Shown here one piece after another: positions 9,416 through 19,721 of a DNA stretch of 64,000 nucleotides. The first letter of the stretch is position 1; each line of letters begins with the position of its first letter. The notes beneath the pieces are model-generated. The model ran no database searches and had not been told where the DNA came from. It worked only from the letters and a program-made list of their open reading frames with translations. Origin of the DNA: Doris montereyensis (Eukaryota > Mollusca > Gastropoda > Nudibranchia > Dorididae). The translations under genes and the position numbers were made by a program. Where the stretch lies: NCBI GenBank assembly GCA_037039925.1, contig JAXRKP010000448.1, positions 50,001 to 114,000 of the forward strand, given 5' to 3'.

Positions 9416-9447
9416 GAAAGTGAAACCTGAAGACTGAAACTGAAACC
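9416..9447 (-). promoter_or_regulatory. Paired ISRE/IRF-E-like sites
   Basis: The plus strand reads GAAAGTGAAACC (9416-9427) and GAAACTGAAACC (9436-9447), 20 bp apart. Both satisfy the IRF recognition pattern GAAANNGAAA. They lie about 3.8 kb upstream of the IRF copy 1 ATG and next to a TATA-like box. The equivalent place in copy 2 (near 23,500) lacks the whole block. Autoregulation is an inference. Confidence 0.55.
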
Positions 9448-9639
9448 GTGTTGCTGTCAATACTGTCACTGCTGTAAGGCTTATCACTTATCATTTTCAA
9501 CGGTCACGATCACCTTCCTGGAAAGAGTGCCTATAAATAGTATCGTATTGTCTAAATGTAGTAACCAAAAGCTCTCAACGGTTTTTCCCCACTATACATG
9601 TACCGTACAACAATGGGCATGTAGTTTCGTTCCATTTTG

Positions 9640-9850
9640 GTAACGGGGTCATGGAAAGAGAGCACACTACGAACCATGCTTACTACATACCTTTAAAAAA
9701 AATCAGTTTCATTCACAAGGCGAAGCATGAGTGCTGATGCGGAGGTTGTGGGTTCGATTCTGCCTTGTGTTCACATAGTGTTTTCTTTTTATTCCATTGT
9801 ATTTGTCTCAACATTTTATTTCAATATTCATGTTCTTATTCACCATTTTA
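9640..9850. mobile_element. SINE-A inverted pair (degenerate)
   Basis: A short minus-strand head (CATGGAAAGAGAGCACAC near 9650) is followed at 9716 by a plus-strand copy with AAGGCGAAGCATGAGTGCTG, the B box GGGTTCGATTC and a TTATTCCATTGTATTTGTCT tail. Confidence 0.65.
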
Positions 9851-9944
9851 TTATATAATATTTTGAATAAAAAAGCATTGAATATATCAAAACGGTTAAA
9901 AAGTCAGATGAACGTACATGTATTTCCATCATTTTGATTTTAAG

Positions 9945-10335
9945 ATGCAACAGCAAGATGAAAGATAAGTGAAAGAAGGAAAGAAAAGAAGTAGGACCTA
10001 CCAGCAGTTCCTGCCAACTGCCCGCATAAACAGATAAGCAGACAAACAAATAAACAAACACTAAGCAGACCAACAACAAAAACCCCCAGACAAACAAACA
10101 AGTAAACAAACAAATACAGACAAATAAATAAAAAAGACAAATAAACACAGACAAACACAAAACAACAACACAAAAGCAAATCAACAAACACACAAAACAA
10201 ACCCACAGATAAATAAACCAACTATACAAACAAGCAAACAAGCAAATACATAAACAAGAAAACAGACAGATATATAAACGGGCAAATAAATAAACAGACA
10301 AAGAAAAAAGAAAAATAAACATGACAAACAAATCA
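9945..10335 (-). repeat. Repeat F with long A/C-rich tail
   Basis: The minus strand at 10,020-9950 reads the repeat F body (GCAGTTGGCAGGAACTGCTG, GGTAGGTCCTACTTCTTTTC). Positions 10,025-10,335 are AAACAAAC/AAATAAAC/ACAGAC low-complexity DNA. Open frames such as those rich in Cys, Leu and Phe on the minus strand are compositional. Confidence 0.65.
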
Positions 10336-10562
10336 ACAGAAAAATTTTCTCCTTAGTAATGGAGTTTCTTTACAGAGGAAAATAATACATTAATTCATCT
10401 TTTATCGTTAAATCCGTATCTTTATTCGCAAAATACAATTCGACTAAAATTAATATAATAATAAACTAAATACATTACATAATAATGAAAATGTATAAAT
10501 AAAAACTATTTTGAAAAACTGAGTAATATTAATGATAATAATAATAATAATAATAATAAAAG
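10336..10562. other. AT-rich spacer left of Gypsy element
   Basis: AT-rich, ending in a short (AAT)n run at 10,534-10,558 next to the insertion site. Confidence 0.5.
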
Positions 10563-10567
10563 GCACT
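10563..10567. mobile_element. Target-site duplication, left (GCACT)
   Basis: GCACT directly precedes the left LTR and recurs at 15,748-15,752 directly after the right LTR. Confidence 0.8.
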
Positions 10568-10811
10568 TATAATATAGTCGATGACATACAGGAAGACATA
10601 TAAATGAAGAATGAAGACAGTATGATGACAGTTACAATTGTTTATTGTGTATCTGTTCTTGCTGCTCGTGAACCCAGCTTCAACGGAAGTCCTCTCAAAC
10701 CATAACCAAGGAAGTGTTACTCACGAAACAAATGGACATAATTAGTAGGGTTGTATCCCTTAGACCATAGAAGACGATACAACATAGATATACTTAGATC
10801 TCGACACTACA
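10568..10811 (-). repeat. Gypsy 3' LTR
   Basis: On the minus strand it starts TGTAGTGTCG and ends CTATATTATA. It matches the right LTR with two substitutions and one indel. Confidence 0.95.
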
Positions 10812-10826
10812 TCCCTCCCTATCTTA
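10812..10826 (-). promoter_or_regulatory. Polypurine tract
   Basis: On the minus strand AAGATAGGGAGGGA lies immediately before the 3' LTR start TGTAG. This is the usual plus-strand primer position. Confidence 0.8.
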
Positions 10827-11287
10827 ATAAGAAACTTTATGGATTACCGTAGAACAGTTACACTACAGAAGCTAACAGAGATGTACAAACTTATGACTAG
10901 GTTTGTTATTTATAATTTTGACTTTGATGTATAGTATTTTCCGTTGATTAATTGAAACAATGAAATTAATGGTGATTTAGAATATATACTAAATGTTATA
11001 ATGTTTAAACAAATCAAAATGATATTAAGGTTAATCATGGACTAAGGTAGCATTTCTGTTCGACTACAAGTAAGCATACTACTACATGTATCTTGTCCAG
11101 TACTCTTGATTGCACTTGAAGGTCATCGGTAGGTGCTTGATAATCCAATATTCGAAATAATTTGTAAATGGTTTCTTCTAAGATCTAAGCATGGTATACG
11201 TGCTCCTAGTGAGTTAGTGTCTATTGGACTCTAGTGTGTATGGAAATTGTTGTGAACCGCTGCACTGCCCCTTAAGATCAACTATGA
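10827..11287 (-). other. Noncoding 3' region of Gypsy element
   Basis: About 460 bp between the integrase C-terminus and the polypurine tract with no open frame of note. Confidence 0.6.
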
Positions 11288-12902
11288 CTACAAGGTGTAC
11301 TTGTTGGGCTTTTTAACTATGCGGCCACTTCTTGTTTTATATGTGTGTGGATTTGTCTGAGTGTTCCCACAAGGATGATATGGGGAGCGTGGGAGCTCAG
11401 CCATAGCTGATGAACTCGGAGCCGGTGGACTCGGAGCTGGTTGCGGGCAAGTTTGTTGATTACTCGCTGGAGGTTGCTGATCAAGTGTGATCATGGAGTG
11501 TTGTTCGTCGCTGGCAGTAACAGTCTCCTCTTCCTCCTCGTCAGAAGTAGACTCCTTGTCCAAATCTGTGTCCGGAGAACTGACTGGCTTGAAGAATGAC
11601 GCATTTCTCACAATACGTTTGTCTCCTTTGCATGCTGTTATCATGCTCCCACTGCTTTTTCGACAATAAATGGTGAGGGGTTGTAGGGGGTGTTAATTTG
11701 TTGTGTTGTTGTTGGCGTACCAGCACTGTGTCACCAATGTTGAACTCTCTGTGCGATGTTCTGCGTTTTCTGTCGGCATACAATTTCTGTTTGAGTTTGG
11801 ATTGTCTATCCTCATTGTGAATGTCTTTGTTTGTGTTTTTTGTGGACATGTGATCTTGGTCCGGACGTATTTCAGGAAGGCATGTTCTCATTTTTCTTCC
11901 CGTAAGGGCTTCATGGGGTGAGATTGTGAGATCTTTGTAAAGCTATGCGGTGTTGCTCGATATTGTCTAAGAAAGCTTGGAAGCTGTTCTTTCCACTGAG
12001 ATCTTTCTGCTATGCAGGAGTGGATGAATTTCTTTAGAGATCGCATAAAATGTTCGGCTTCAACGTTAGCCTCTGGCCAAAGTGGTGTTATCTTACGGTG
12101 TCGAATTCCCATGTCATGGCAAAACGTTGAGAACTTCGAATCCGTTGAATGGTGGACCATTGTCAGTTTTGAGAACACGAGGAATCCCCAATCTGTGAAA
12201 CATCTGATTCAGTTTCTGACATGTTGCCTTTGATGATGTAGAGTGTACGATCTCGGCTTCTGGGAATCTACTGTTGTCGTCTATGACCACAAGTAAGTAT
12301 TCTCCCGTTGGGAAAGGACCCATGAAATCTGCAGACAATTCGTCCCATGGAAACTTGGGTAACATTGTCATTGACAGCGGTTCTCGAGGCTTCGAGCCTG
12401 TAAATGAGGCTTGACATGGTAGACAGTTGCTGACTTCTTGTTCAACCATGTTGTCTATGTTTGGAAACCATAGCTTTTCTCTGAGAAGTTGTTTGGTCTT
12501 GACAATGCCCTGATGGGATGCATGGGCGAGTGATATGACTTGTTTCTGAAGAGACTTGGGAATGACTAGTCTGTTTTGACGCAACACAACTCCGTCATAG
12601 ACTGATAGCTCATGTCTGATTTTCTCAAAAGATGTCAAATTCGTGTTTCTCCAGTCACCAGATCGTATGGCAGTCATCACATCCTGCAACTGGTTATCTG
12701 ATTGTGTAGCTTGTTTGATTTCTGCCAGGGATAATGCTTTTGGACTTGACGATTTTGCAATATAGCTGATGTAATTTTCACCTGCGTTGTCTTTCTTAGG
12801 CGTACTGTATGAACATCTGCTCAGGTAATCTGCTGGATTCTGTTCATTCCTACCAGGCCTGTATATTAGATTGTACTCATAGGGCATCAAACAGGTCGCC
12901 AT
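11288..12902 (-). pseudogene. Gypsy integrase (frameshifted)
   Basis: Inserts retroviral-type cDNA. The 5' part (12,902 on) begins with the RNase H/IN junction NLIYRPGRNEQNPADYLSR. The HHCC zinc finger follows as HASHQG ... NCLPCQ, then the catalytic core with DELSADFMGPF (first Asp) and KTDNGPPF (second Asp). A frameshift near 12,120-12,180 separates these from a frame holding ANVEAEHFMRSLKKF (the catalytic Glu) and QYRATPH. Another break near 11,890 leads to a basic tail with REFNIGDTVLVRQQ and a C-terminal frame with KGDKRIVRNASFFK and a long acidic/Pro-rich end. Motif set is complete but spread over at least three frames. Confidence 0.85.
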
Positions 12903-13500
12903 CTTTCTATGCGTGGAGTGGCGGGCTTGGTACTATTGATTAACCCTAGAAGTGGCTTGTGATCGGTGATCACTGTGAAGTTTGATCCATACAAGAAGAT
13001 GTGGAATTTTTCAACTCCAAATACCACCCAAGCATCTCTCTTTCTGTTTGAGAGTATCGGGTTTCTGCACCTGTGAGGGATCTACTGGCGTAGCAAATGA
13101 CTCGACCTTCCTGGGTGATCATTGCTCCTAATCCACTCGGAGAGGCGTCTACTATAATCTCAGTTTCTTTCTTAGGATCATAGTAAGCCATGACTTCGGC
13201 ATTTGTCAGTTTCTCTTTCAGATCGTTGAACGCTTTGTTTTGGTCTTGTCCCCAACACCAAGGCTGCGATATTTTTGTCAAGGTGCGCAAAGGTTCTGTT
13301 GTAGTTGAGTAGCCCTTGATGAAGCGGGCCAGGAATTGTGTCATCCCGAGAAAGGATTTCACCTCTGACACTGATGTGGGTGGTTTGGAATCTTGAATGG
13401 CCTTCACCTTCTCTGAGTGTGGATAAATTCCTTTGTTGCCAAATACATGTCCTAGGAATGTAAGCTTGCTGACACCAAAGAGACACTTGTCCCTATTCAG
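12903..13500 (-). pseudogene. Gypsy RT connection and RNase H
   Basis: The minus frame 13,407-12,970 contains FLGMTQFLARFIKGYSTTTE (connection), EIIVDASPSGLGAMI (first catalytic Asp), TRYSQTEREMLG (catalytic Glu), then, in the adjoining frame near 12,960, TVITDHKPLLGLIN (catalytic Asp). At least one frameshift lies near 12,975-13,050. Confidence 0.85.
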
Positions 13501-14062
13501 TTTGCACCTCGCTCTAGTAGTCTATCCAGAGTCTGTGTCAAGCTTTGTCGTGTGCCTCTGCAGTCGGTCCATGCACGATGATATCGTCAATAAAGTTTGT
13601 AGCTCCAGGTATGTCGTGCAGGATGTCGCTTATTGCTTTTTGAAAAATTTCTGGTGCTGCGTTGATCCCAAACATCAGCCTTTTATATCTCCACAGACCC
13701 ATGTGCGTAGAGAACGTTGTGATGAACCGGCTATCTTTATCTAGTTCAAGTTGATGAAAGGCCTTTTTCAAGTCGATTCTGCTGAAAACTTTGGATCCAT
13801 TTAACTCATTGATCAGATCATCTATGATGGGCATGGGGTGTCTTTCTCTCTTTATTGCTGTATTCGCTTGTCGCATGTCGACACATAATCTGACACCGCC
13901 AGATTTCTTAGGCACCACCACAATTGGACTGACCCATGGTGTGGGACCATCAGCCTTTTCGATGATGTCGTTCTCTTCCAACTCATTCGTTTCTCGTTCG
14001 ATGTCCTTACGAATCTGAAAGGGTATGCGACGATTAGTTTGCGCTATTGGCTGTACTGAGTT
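13501..14062 (-). pseudogene. Gypsy reverse transcriptase
   Basis: Frame 13,981-13,538 shows PWVSPIVVVPKKSGGVRLCV, DMRQAN, KVFSRIDLKKAFHQLEL, LMFGINAAPEIFQ and the catalytic box FIDDIIVHG (YIDD class with Phe at position one). These are RT motifs 2-5 of Ty3/Gypsy enzymes. The N-terminal stretch (RRIPFQIRKDIERE-type) precedes it in another frame. Confidence 0.9.
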
Positions 14063-14063
14063 G

Positions 14064-14412
14064 TCAATATGGAGTTTTACTCAAGAGCCTTGTATCTTGC
14101 CGATGCCTGAAAACAGTTCTTCTGAGATTGAGACTTTGTTTAGGAAACAAATCAAGTTCAGCTCTTCCGATGTTTGCGCCGACAGTAGATTTGGTGAGTT
14201 TTGTGTCTTGGCGACGTAAAGCATTGCTTTGACCTTTTGTGACTTGTGGACAACCTCTGTTTTGAAACATCCCTTGATGTGAAGGTTATCACTACTGGCA
14301 TAAGCAGAGATCTGTTTTGAACTTGGGTTCAATATCGGTCTTGGTGATAAGGAATGGTATGTTGACTCGGTCATAACATTTACTGAGGCACCCGTATCAA
14401 TACAAAAATTGA
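14064..14412 (-). pseudogene. Gypsy aspartic protease
   Basis: Contains VNFCIDTGASVNVM, with DTGA the active-site loop of retropepsins. Most of this frame ends near 14,081. The frame is shifted relative to gag at an A-rich run (about 14,412-14,418), which could be an indel or a gag-pol frameshift site. Confidence 0.85.
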
Positions 14413-15326
14413 CTTTTTGTTTTCCCTACCCTTATGGTGGTAGCCGGAACTTTGTTGCCTGATTTTGTCTTGAGACAGAATATTCCGTCAGATTCAGAAT
14501 CAGAACTGTCCTTTCTCTCTCTTATTTGTTTGACAGCTGTCTTTTGTGTGTTTCTACTGGACCTGCAGACTAACGAGAAATGATTCAACTTCCCGCACTT
14601 GTGGCATGATTTCTCTGTAGCTGGGCAAATCGTTTTATGAGAGTATTGTCCTCCACAGTTTCTGCATTTAGACGTGCTAGCACTAGTAGTGTTGTGCTGA
14701 CCTTGTCTCTTATAATGCCTATTCATGCTTTGTGATGGCTTATCTTGGTTCCTGGTAAATTTCTGCTTGTTGGAATGTAATGCATATGCTGTGCTGGTCT
14801 CGAGCTCCTGTGCTTGTTTACTTGTGAGTTCGTCGTTTCTTCCTTCAAAGAGCAACTGTGTCAGTGTAAGGTTGTCTCGAAGGGCTTTGCGTCTGAGCTT
14901 CGAAGACTTGATACCTTCGATCATTTGCGAAAAGGATTTCGCGGGTGCTGTCGTGAAACTCACAGCGTTGAGCTTGAGTCGCCAGTCTGGCATGAAACTG
15001 TTCTATACTCTCACCGTCTTCTTGTTTCAATTTCGAAATCGAAATGATTCGTATGTTGTGTTTGTCTTGGGCGTAAAATATGCAGTGAGGGTCGTTGTGA
15101 GTGAGTCATACGTTTGTATTTGCTCGTCTGGCATCGTTTCACACAGATCGAACACCTCATCTCCGGCATAATGTAAAATTAGAGCCCTTTTTCGTGCGTC
15201 TTCCTTGATATCCATGGCTGTGGTGAGATTCTCGAACTCGCTAAGCCATTTTCTCCACCTAATACCAACAGATAGTTCGTCCTCTTTGATATTGAATGAA
15301 GGGAATGGTGGTAAAGCGGCTGCCAT
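14397..15326 (-). pseudogene. Gypsy gag (capsid/nucleocapsid)
   Basis: Starts MAAALPPFPSFN at 15,326, 37 bp or so before the AGATCT-rich leader. Capsid-type text WRKWLSEFENL, FDLCETMPDE and, after a frameshift near 15,030, GESIEQFHARLATQAQRCEF. A second shift near 14,955 restores SFSQMIEGIKSSKLRRKALR. The nucleocapsid end has two zinc knuckles, CRNCGGQYSHKTIC and CHKCGKLNHFSLVC (CCHC). Role: RNA packaging and particle assembly. Confidence 0.85.
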
Positions 15327-15502
15327 CGTGGGTTTGTTTACTACATGTAATGTAGATATCTAGAATCTAGATCTAGATTAGGAATGGATCTAACGATAGG
15401 GGTTTTCGATTGATGGACTGAAATCAATGGTTTTTAGATATTAATTCAGTTTAAATATTACCTTTTGTACCGTTAGAGATTGTGAACAATCCTCGTCGCC
15501 AT
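15327..15502 (-). promoter_or_regulatory. Gypsy 5' leader with primer-binding site
   Basis: On the minus strand the sequence directly inside the 5' LTR reads ATGGCGACGAGGATTG. The TGG one base in is the usual start of a tRNA primer-binding site. The rest of the leader contains AGATCT/TCTAGA palindromic words. Confidence 0.65.
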
Positions 15503-15747
15503 TATAATATAGTCGATGACATACAGGAAGACATATAAATGAAGAATGAAGACAGTATGATGACAGTTACAATTGTTTCTTGTGTATCTGTTCTTGCTGC
15601 TCGTGAACCCGGCTTCAACGGAAGTCCTCTCAAACCATAACCAAGGAAGTGTTACTCACGAAACAAATGGACATAATTAGTAGGGTTGTATCCCTTAGAC
15701 CATAGAAGACGATACAACATAGATATACTTAGATCTACGACACTACA
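15503..15747 (-). repeat. Gypsy 5' LTR
   Basis: Near-identical partner of 10,568-10,811. Followed by GCACT target duplication at 15,748-15,752. Confidence 0.95.
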
Positions 15748-15752
15748 GCACT

Positions 15753-16164
15753 TATAGAGCTTTACCCCATATAATAGAAAACATGCTATAGTAAATGCTT
15801 TACAATGGCAGCAGAACAGCATAATATAATAGTTTTAAAAGTTCTCTACATGTACATAGTATGGTAAAACACAGTCTTAATCAAATGCATTACAGCGTAA
15901 ACAGATGTGGTTTTAGTCCTGATTTAAAAACCAGTGAACTAGCACACCTAATCTGTGGGGGGGTTCAGAAATAGGGAACCGAGAGTTCAAAAGATTGTTC
16001 ACTGACTTTGCAACTTATTTCAGATTTTACTAAGAAGTCTTGTCATTATTTGATTTTAGGTTTCTTGTCGGGGTATACATATTCAAAACGTCTTTGATGT
16101 AAATGAAACTGTTGCTGGTGAGAATATTGTAAACAATAGTGCATATCTTATATATATATATATA
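15753..16164. other. Spacer right of Gypsy element
   Basis: AT-rich sequence that ends in a short (TA)n at 16,150-16,164. No feature recognised. Confidence 0.5.
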
Positions 16165-16290
16165 GAATTCTTTTTTCAACAGGTAGCCAGTGCAATTCAT
16201 GGAGGAGAGATGTAGCAGATGTTAATTTGTTTTTCTTTAAAATCAATCTAGCAGCATCATTTTGGACAATTTGAAGACTTCTTAAGTTTT
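16165..16290 (-). pseudogene. CR1-like LINE RT C-terminal fragment
   Basis: Clean minus-strand reading RSLQIVQNDAARLILKKNK followed by TSATSLLHELHWLPVEK, a hallmark post-thumb segment of CR1-like RTs. It matches 1862-1985 and is too short to be a gene. Confidence 0.8.
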
Positions 16291-17104
16291 CTTTAGATTT
16301 ATTAGCCATTAAAGAATTACAATAATCTAAGAACCAGGTAGTTGATTAACATCATCGAAAGCGTGTGAAAGCTGTGAGTTCCCCAGGGACCCCTTGGCAG
16401 CCGAGAATAATGATTAACAATGTTGTTATGTTAGTAAGAATTAAATGACAAATTTTACCAATTTTCCGTATCTCTATATATACATGAATTAAATTAGGTG
16501 GTTGACTTGGTGTGACATGAAAATGGGAGAGTCAAAATAAAACACCATGGTTGTTTACATTGGTGGTGAAATCAGTTGTGTTGTTGCCAAGAGTAATGTT
16601 GGTTCCTTCTATCTGTTTAATTTTATTGGGTTTTCCATTACCTAAAATTTCTGTATTATTATGATTTCGCATTAATTTGTTGTTTCACCATTGTTTAATT
16701 TAAGTACATGTATGTGTAACTGTTAAGCATAGAGAGCTACGATTAAAACAGATGACGTCTGCCATGACTGCCAAGTAGGCTTACACTTTGTGAAAGAATT
16801 AATTAAAGTAATTAGCTAAAATAACATTAAACAAATAAAGCAGAAGAAGAGGGAACTTTACACAACAAGAAATTCACATCAAAAAGGAACTATCGGAAAA
16901 AATAATAAAAAATAGTTCTTGTATAATAAAAAATAGTTCCACCCCAACATATATATCAAGCTCAGAGCCCTCAAACATGGAGAAACATTATAAATCAAGA
17001 CATATGCATATATATAATTTACACACCAATGCAATATACACGTTAGGATGATAATACAAAAGACAGTTGACATCATTGAACTATATCTATGACAGCAGTG
17101 AGAA
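16291..17104. other. AT-rich spacer
   Basis: No coding, RNA or repeat feature that I can support. Scattered short open frames lack family features. Confidence 0.5.
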
Positions 17105-18123
17105 ATATGAATCAGTTCATTCCTTCACATTGATACCCTAAAGAAGCTCAGTGTTGATTCATTGAATTTATATTATACAATTTTTAAGAAATCATACAGG
17201 CCTAACTCTCAACAGAGCTGTTATGCTATAAGTAAGAGCCAGAAATTTTGTCTAAAGTATTGTAAGTTGGTACTCATTTTAATCATCACAATGTACACTT
17301 TTCCATACAAAACTTTAACGAATTGTCTTGAATATTGACTTAGCTGGCACAGAAAAAATGTGACATGAGTAAAAAGAAGCTGCGGCAGTTGAAACATACG
17401 GTAAGAGGTAGAGTAGCCTCTCAAAGTTTTATGATGTTTCAAAGTATTATTATCCTACTCTATTCTTAGGTTTATGAAAAAAAGATTCAAATTACAGAAG
17501 AAAAAACCCAGATTTTCTCAAAATGCTCAAATTTGGTATGAATGAGGGTTGGGTGAAAACAACAACACACGCTTCTTTCAAAAAACATTTTTGTTACAGA
17601 TGAAACCAAAATCTAATCTGATCGAATTTAGATATTGTATCAAAAAAGGTATGTGCAAAGTTTGAAAGGAATTTGTAAAAAAATATGAAAGGTTATCAAC
17701 ATTGAACTTGATGAAAATTTTGGGACAAAATCCAAGAGGGCAGCCATTTCCATGGCAACCGGCAGCACCACACAAAAAGGAATTAGATATTTCTCAGCAC
17801 ACCAGGCCCAAAACACCTGTATATGACTATGACTATGAGTAAAATTGATAGGAACAAAAGGGACAAACCAAAGACATAACGCACTCACAGTTACAGCACT
17901 TGCGTCATGTAAAATATGGGGGCTATTGACAAGCAAGAGAAATAATACACAGTAAATGATGAATAATCAATTCTCTCTTTCTGTGTGTCTGTCTCTCTCT
18001 CAAACACACACAAAAATTTAAAGACAAGGTATGCACCATAGCACACTCAAAATACAAAGATCATAAAACTAAACAAGTGGTGAAAAAAGTGAAATCAAAT
18101 ATAAGAATGTTTCATTGTTCAGT

Positions 18124-19668
18124 TCATATTTTAAGCGTAAGTTTCTTTTTCATCTCAGCCGCTAAAAGGTCCCCAGAGTTTGACTTGGACTCAAACTCTT
18201 CTTCAGTACCTTCATCTTTGTTTTTCCTCTCCACAGCTTGCTGTAACTTCTTTTCTGCCAATCTATGTACAACTTTAACATAGAACAACATTGGCTTTTT
18301 CACAACTAAATCAGCACTGTACTCCTGGCCAAAGGAGAGGATAACGTATGGTCTAGGCTGAGGAGAACCATCTTTGGTAGCATAATCGTCAAGTTGCCGT
18401 TGGAAATGGTTCAGATCAAACACAACATATGGATCATGCCTTTCACGACTCAGATGCACATTCTTCCTTTCTGGAGTCCATGCAAAAATACGGGCTTTGC
18501 ACAGACGATGAGCGAAAACATAAATGTTGTCGGTGCCCAAGAGAAGACCACGTTCCATATTGTTTTGAATCCTCTGGATCAGCTCTTTCTGTTTATCAGT
18601 CATAGCCAAAGGTGACCCCGTCATTTTATCAACTGCCGGTATGCAAATTTGCTGCAACTGCATAGGGCCAAAAATCGTTTCATTCCCAGTGCATAGCAAT
18701 GTTTCAGCGTGTTGTTCCAAGTTGCCACAAAACAAACGAGCTCTATCATCCACTGAGTCCTCAAGGACACATGTGTCCATGAAGAACACTTTTATTTTCA
18801 ATCCAGAATGTTCCAATGAGCCCAATGAGAGACGAAATTCCTCCACACTGGGTAAAGATAAGCCAATACTCATACTGTCTGCACCTTTGACATACAATGG
18901 CACCAGGTTATTACTATCTATACTCTCCAAATCACCAGGTATCAATGCTTGTTGACACTGAAAGGCACTATCTTCTGCGTTGACCTGCAGAAAGTTTGGA
19001 GGCATGTGGACATTGGCATCAGTTTGACCAATATTTGGTTGCAGTTGATTTGAATCTGTCAAGGGGAACATGTTCAAACCTTTTGGCATGACGGTTTCCA
19101 GCCTCGGGTCATTCATATCGTTGACAATAGTTGGGATATTTGCAGCCATCCCATACAAGTCATATGGAATATCTCTTATGGCATCATCAATCTCAGTGTC
19201 GGAAACTTTCAGAAAATCCATCTGTGAAGGAGAGAGCTGGAAAGAGGAGCTGGGACTGAAAGTTTGACTCAAAGGAGATCCTTGTTGACAACTGTTAGCG
19301 TTTGAGTTACCTGAGGACGCTTCATCAACAAATTTGTATGCTTTGTATGGATTATCTGGGTCATTCGTATTGTGGAAAGCTTTCATCTCCTCAATGTCAG
19401 TAAGTTTTGTAAGTGCTGTGCGTAATCTGGTCTTCCATTCAGATGGACATTCAGGATCACCCTCTTTATGTTTTCCACTGACCAAAGCCCAGGCTCTGGG
19501 AACTTCAGCATCAGACGCGTCCCAACAACGACTGCTTTGGTGTTTCCAAGAGATACAGAATATCTTTTGCTCTTGGTCAAGCCATTTTAGACCTCGATAG
19601 GTATTCTGGTTACAACTTTTCTCCAACCATGGACGCAAACGCTTTCGACTTTGTTGTTTCCTTTCCAT
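18124..19668 (-). CDS. Interferon regulatory factor-like protein, copy 2
   Basis: 514-residue IRF-family transcription factor with an uninterrupted frame. The DNA-binding domain (about residues 8-115) has the same six tryptophans as copy 1 and the same Thr substitutions in the recognition helix (LRTALTKL). The linker is Ser/Gln-rich. In the IAD-like domain the segment ERGLLLGTDNIYVFAHRLCK reads as the expected family pattern, showing that copy 1 is the one out of frame there. The end is DPYVVFDLNHFQRQLDDY ... LFYVKVVHRLAEKK and a charged tail. The ATG at 19,668 (A at -3, G at +4) is preferred over upstream in-frame TTG. A pyrimidine tract plus CAAG lies 7 nt upstream, so a 5'UTR intron is likely; an RTE-like LINE begins about 50 bp further upstream. 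Protein identity with copy 1 is high (over 90% by eye outside the shifted window). Confidence 0.88.
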   Translation of the reverse strand: MERKQQSRKRLRPWLEKSCNQNTYRGLKWLDQEQKIFCISWKHQSSRCWDASDAEVPRAWALVSGKHKEGDPECPSEWKTRLRTALTKLTDIEEMKAFHNTNDPDNPYKAYKFVDEASSGNSNANSCQQGSPLSQTFSPSSSFQLSPSQMDFLKVSDTEIDDAIRDIPYDLYGMAANIPTIVNDMNDPRLETVMPKGLNMFPLTDSNQLQPNIGQTDANVHMPPNFLQVNAEDSAFQCQQALIPGDLESIDSNNLVPLYVKGADSMSIGLSLPSVEEFRLSLGSLEHSGLKIKVFFMDTCVLEDSVDDRARLFCGNLEQHAETLLCTGNETIFGPMQLQQICIPAVDKMTGSPLAMTDKQKELIQRIQNNMERGLLLGTDNIYVFAHRLCKARIFAWTPERKNVHLSRERHDPYVVFDLNHFQRQLDDYATKDGSPQPRPYVILSFGQEYSADLVVKKPMLFYVKVVHRLAEKKLQQAVERKNKDEGTEEEFESKSNSGDLLAAEMKKKLTLKI

Positions 19669-19721
19669 TGTGATTCTTGACAAAGAAAAAGGAGAGAAAA
19701 AGCATGAGTAATTATGACATC

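Larger units (their letters stand above)
3340..9575 (-). repeat. Segmental duplication, copy 1 (IRF unit)
   Basis: This block corresponds to 17,105-23,605. Matching segments occur in the same order: the region 3' of the IRF stop (3350-4079 vs 17,110-18,123), the IRF frame, the short stretch before its ATG up to about 5690, a SINE-A with adjoining unique sequence (7088-7510 vs 22,503-22,915) and the putative upstream exon/promoter (9110-9575 vs 23,245-23,605). Segments 5690-7087 and 7510-9110 are specific to copy 1. The order and shared flanks argue for DNA-level duplication, not retrocopying. Confidence 0.85.
10568..15747 (-). mobile_element. Ty3/Gypsy LTR retrotransposon, near-complete
   Basis: A 5.18-kb element on the minus strand with two LTRs of about 244-245 bp that differ at about three positions. 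It has a 5-bp target duplication, a primer-binding-type TGG start inside the 5' LTR, a purine tract inside the 3' LTR, and gag, protease, RT, RNase H and integrase in Gypsy order. LTR similarity means a recent insertion. The reading frames contain several frameshifts, so this copy is probably not active as sequenced. The PBS start and domain order suggest a Mag/C-clade-like lineage, by motif only. Confidence 0.95.

Noticed and set aside
9530..9545. CTATAAATAG as TATA box of a plus-strand gene
   Set aside because: No plus-strand gene follows; the segment lies in the duplicated IRF upstream block.
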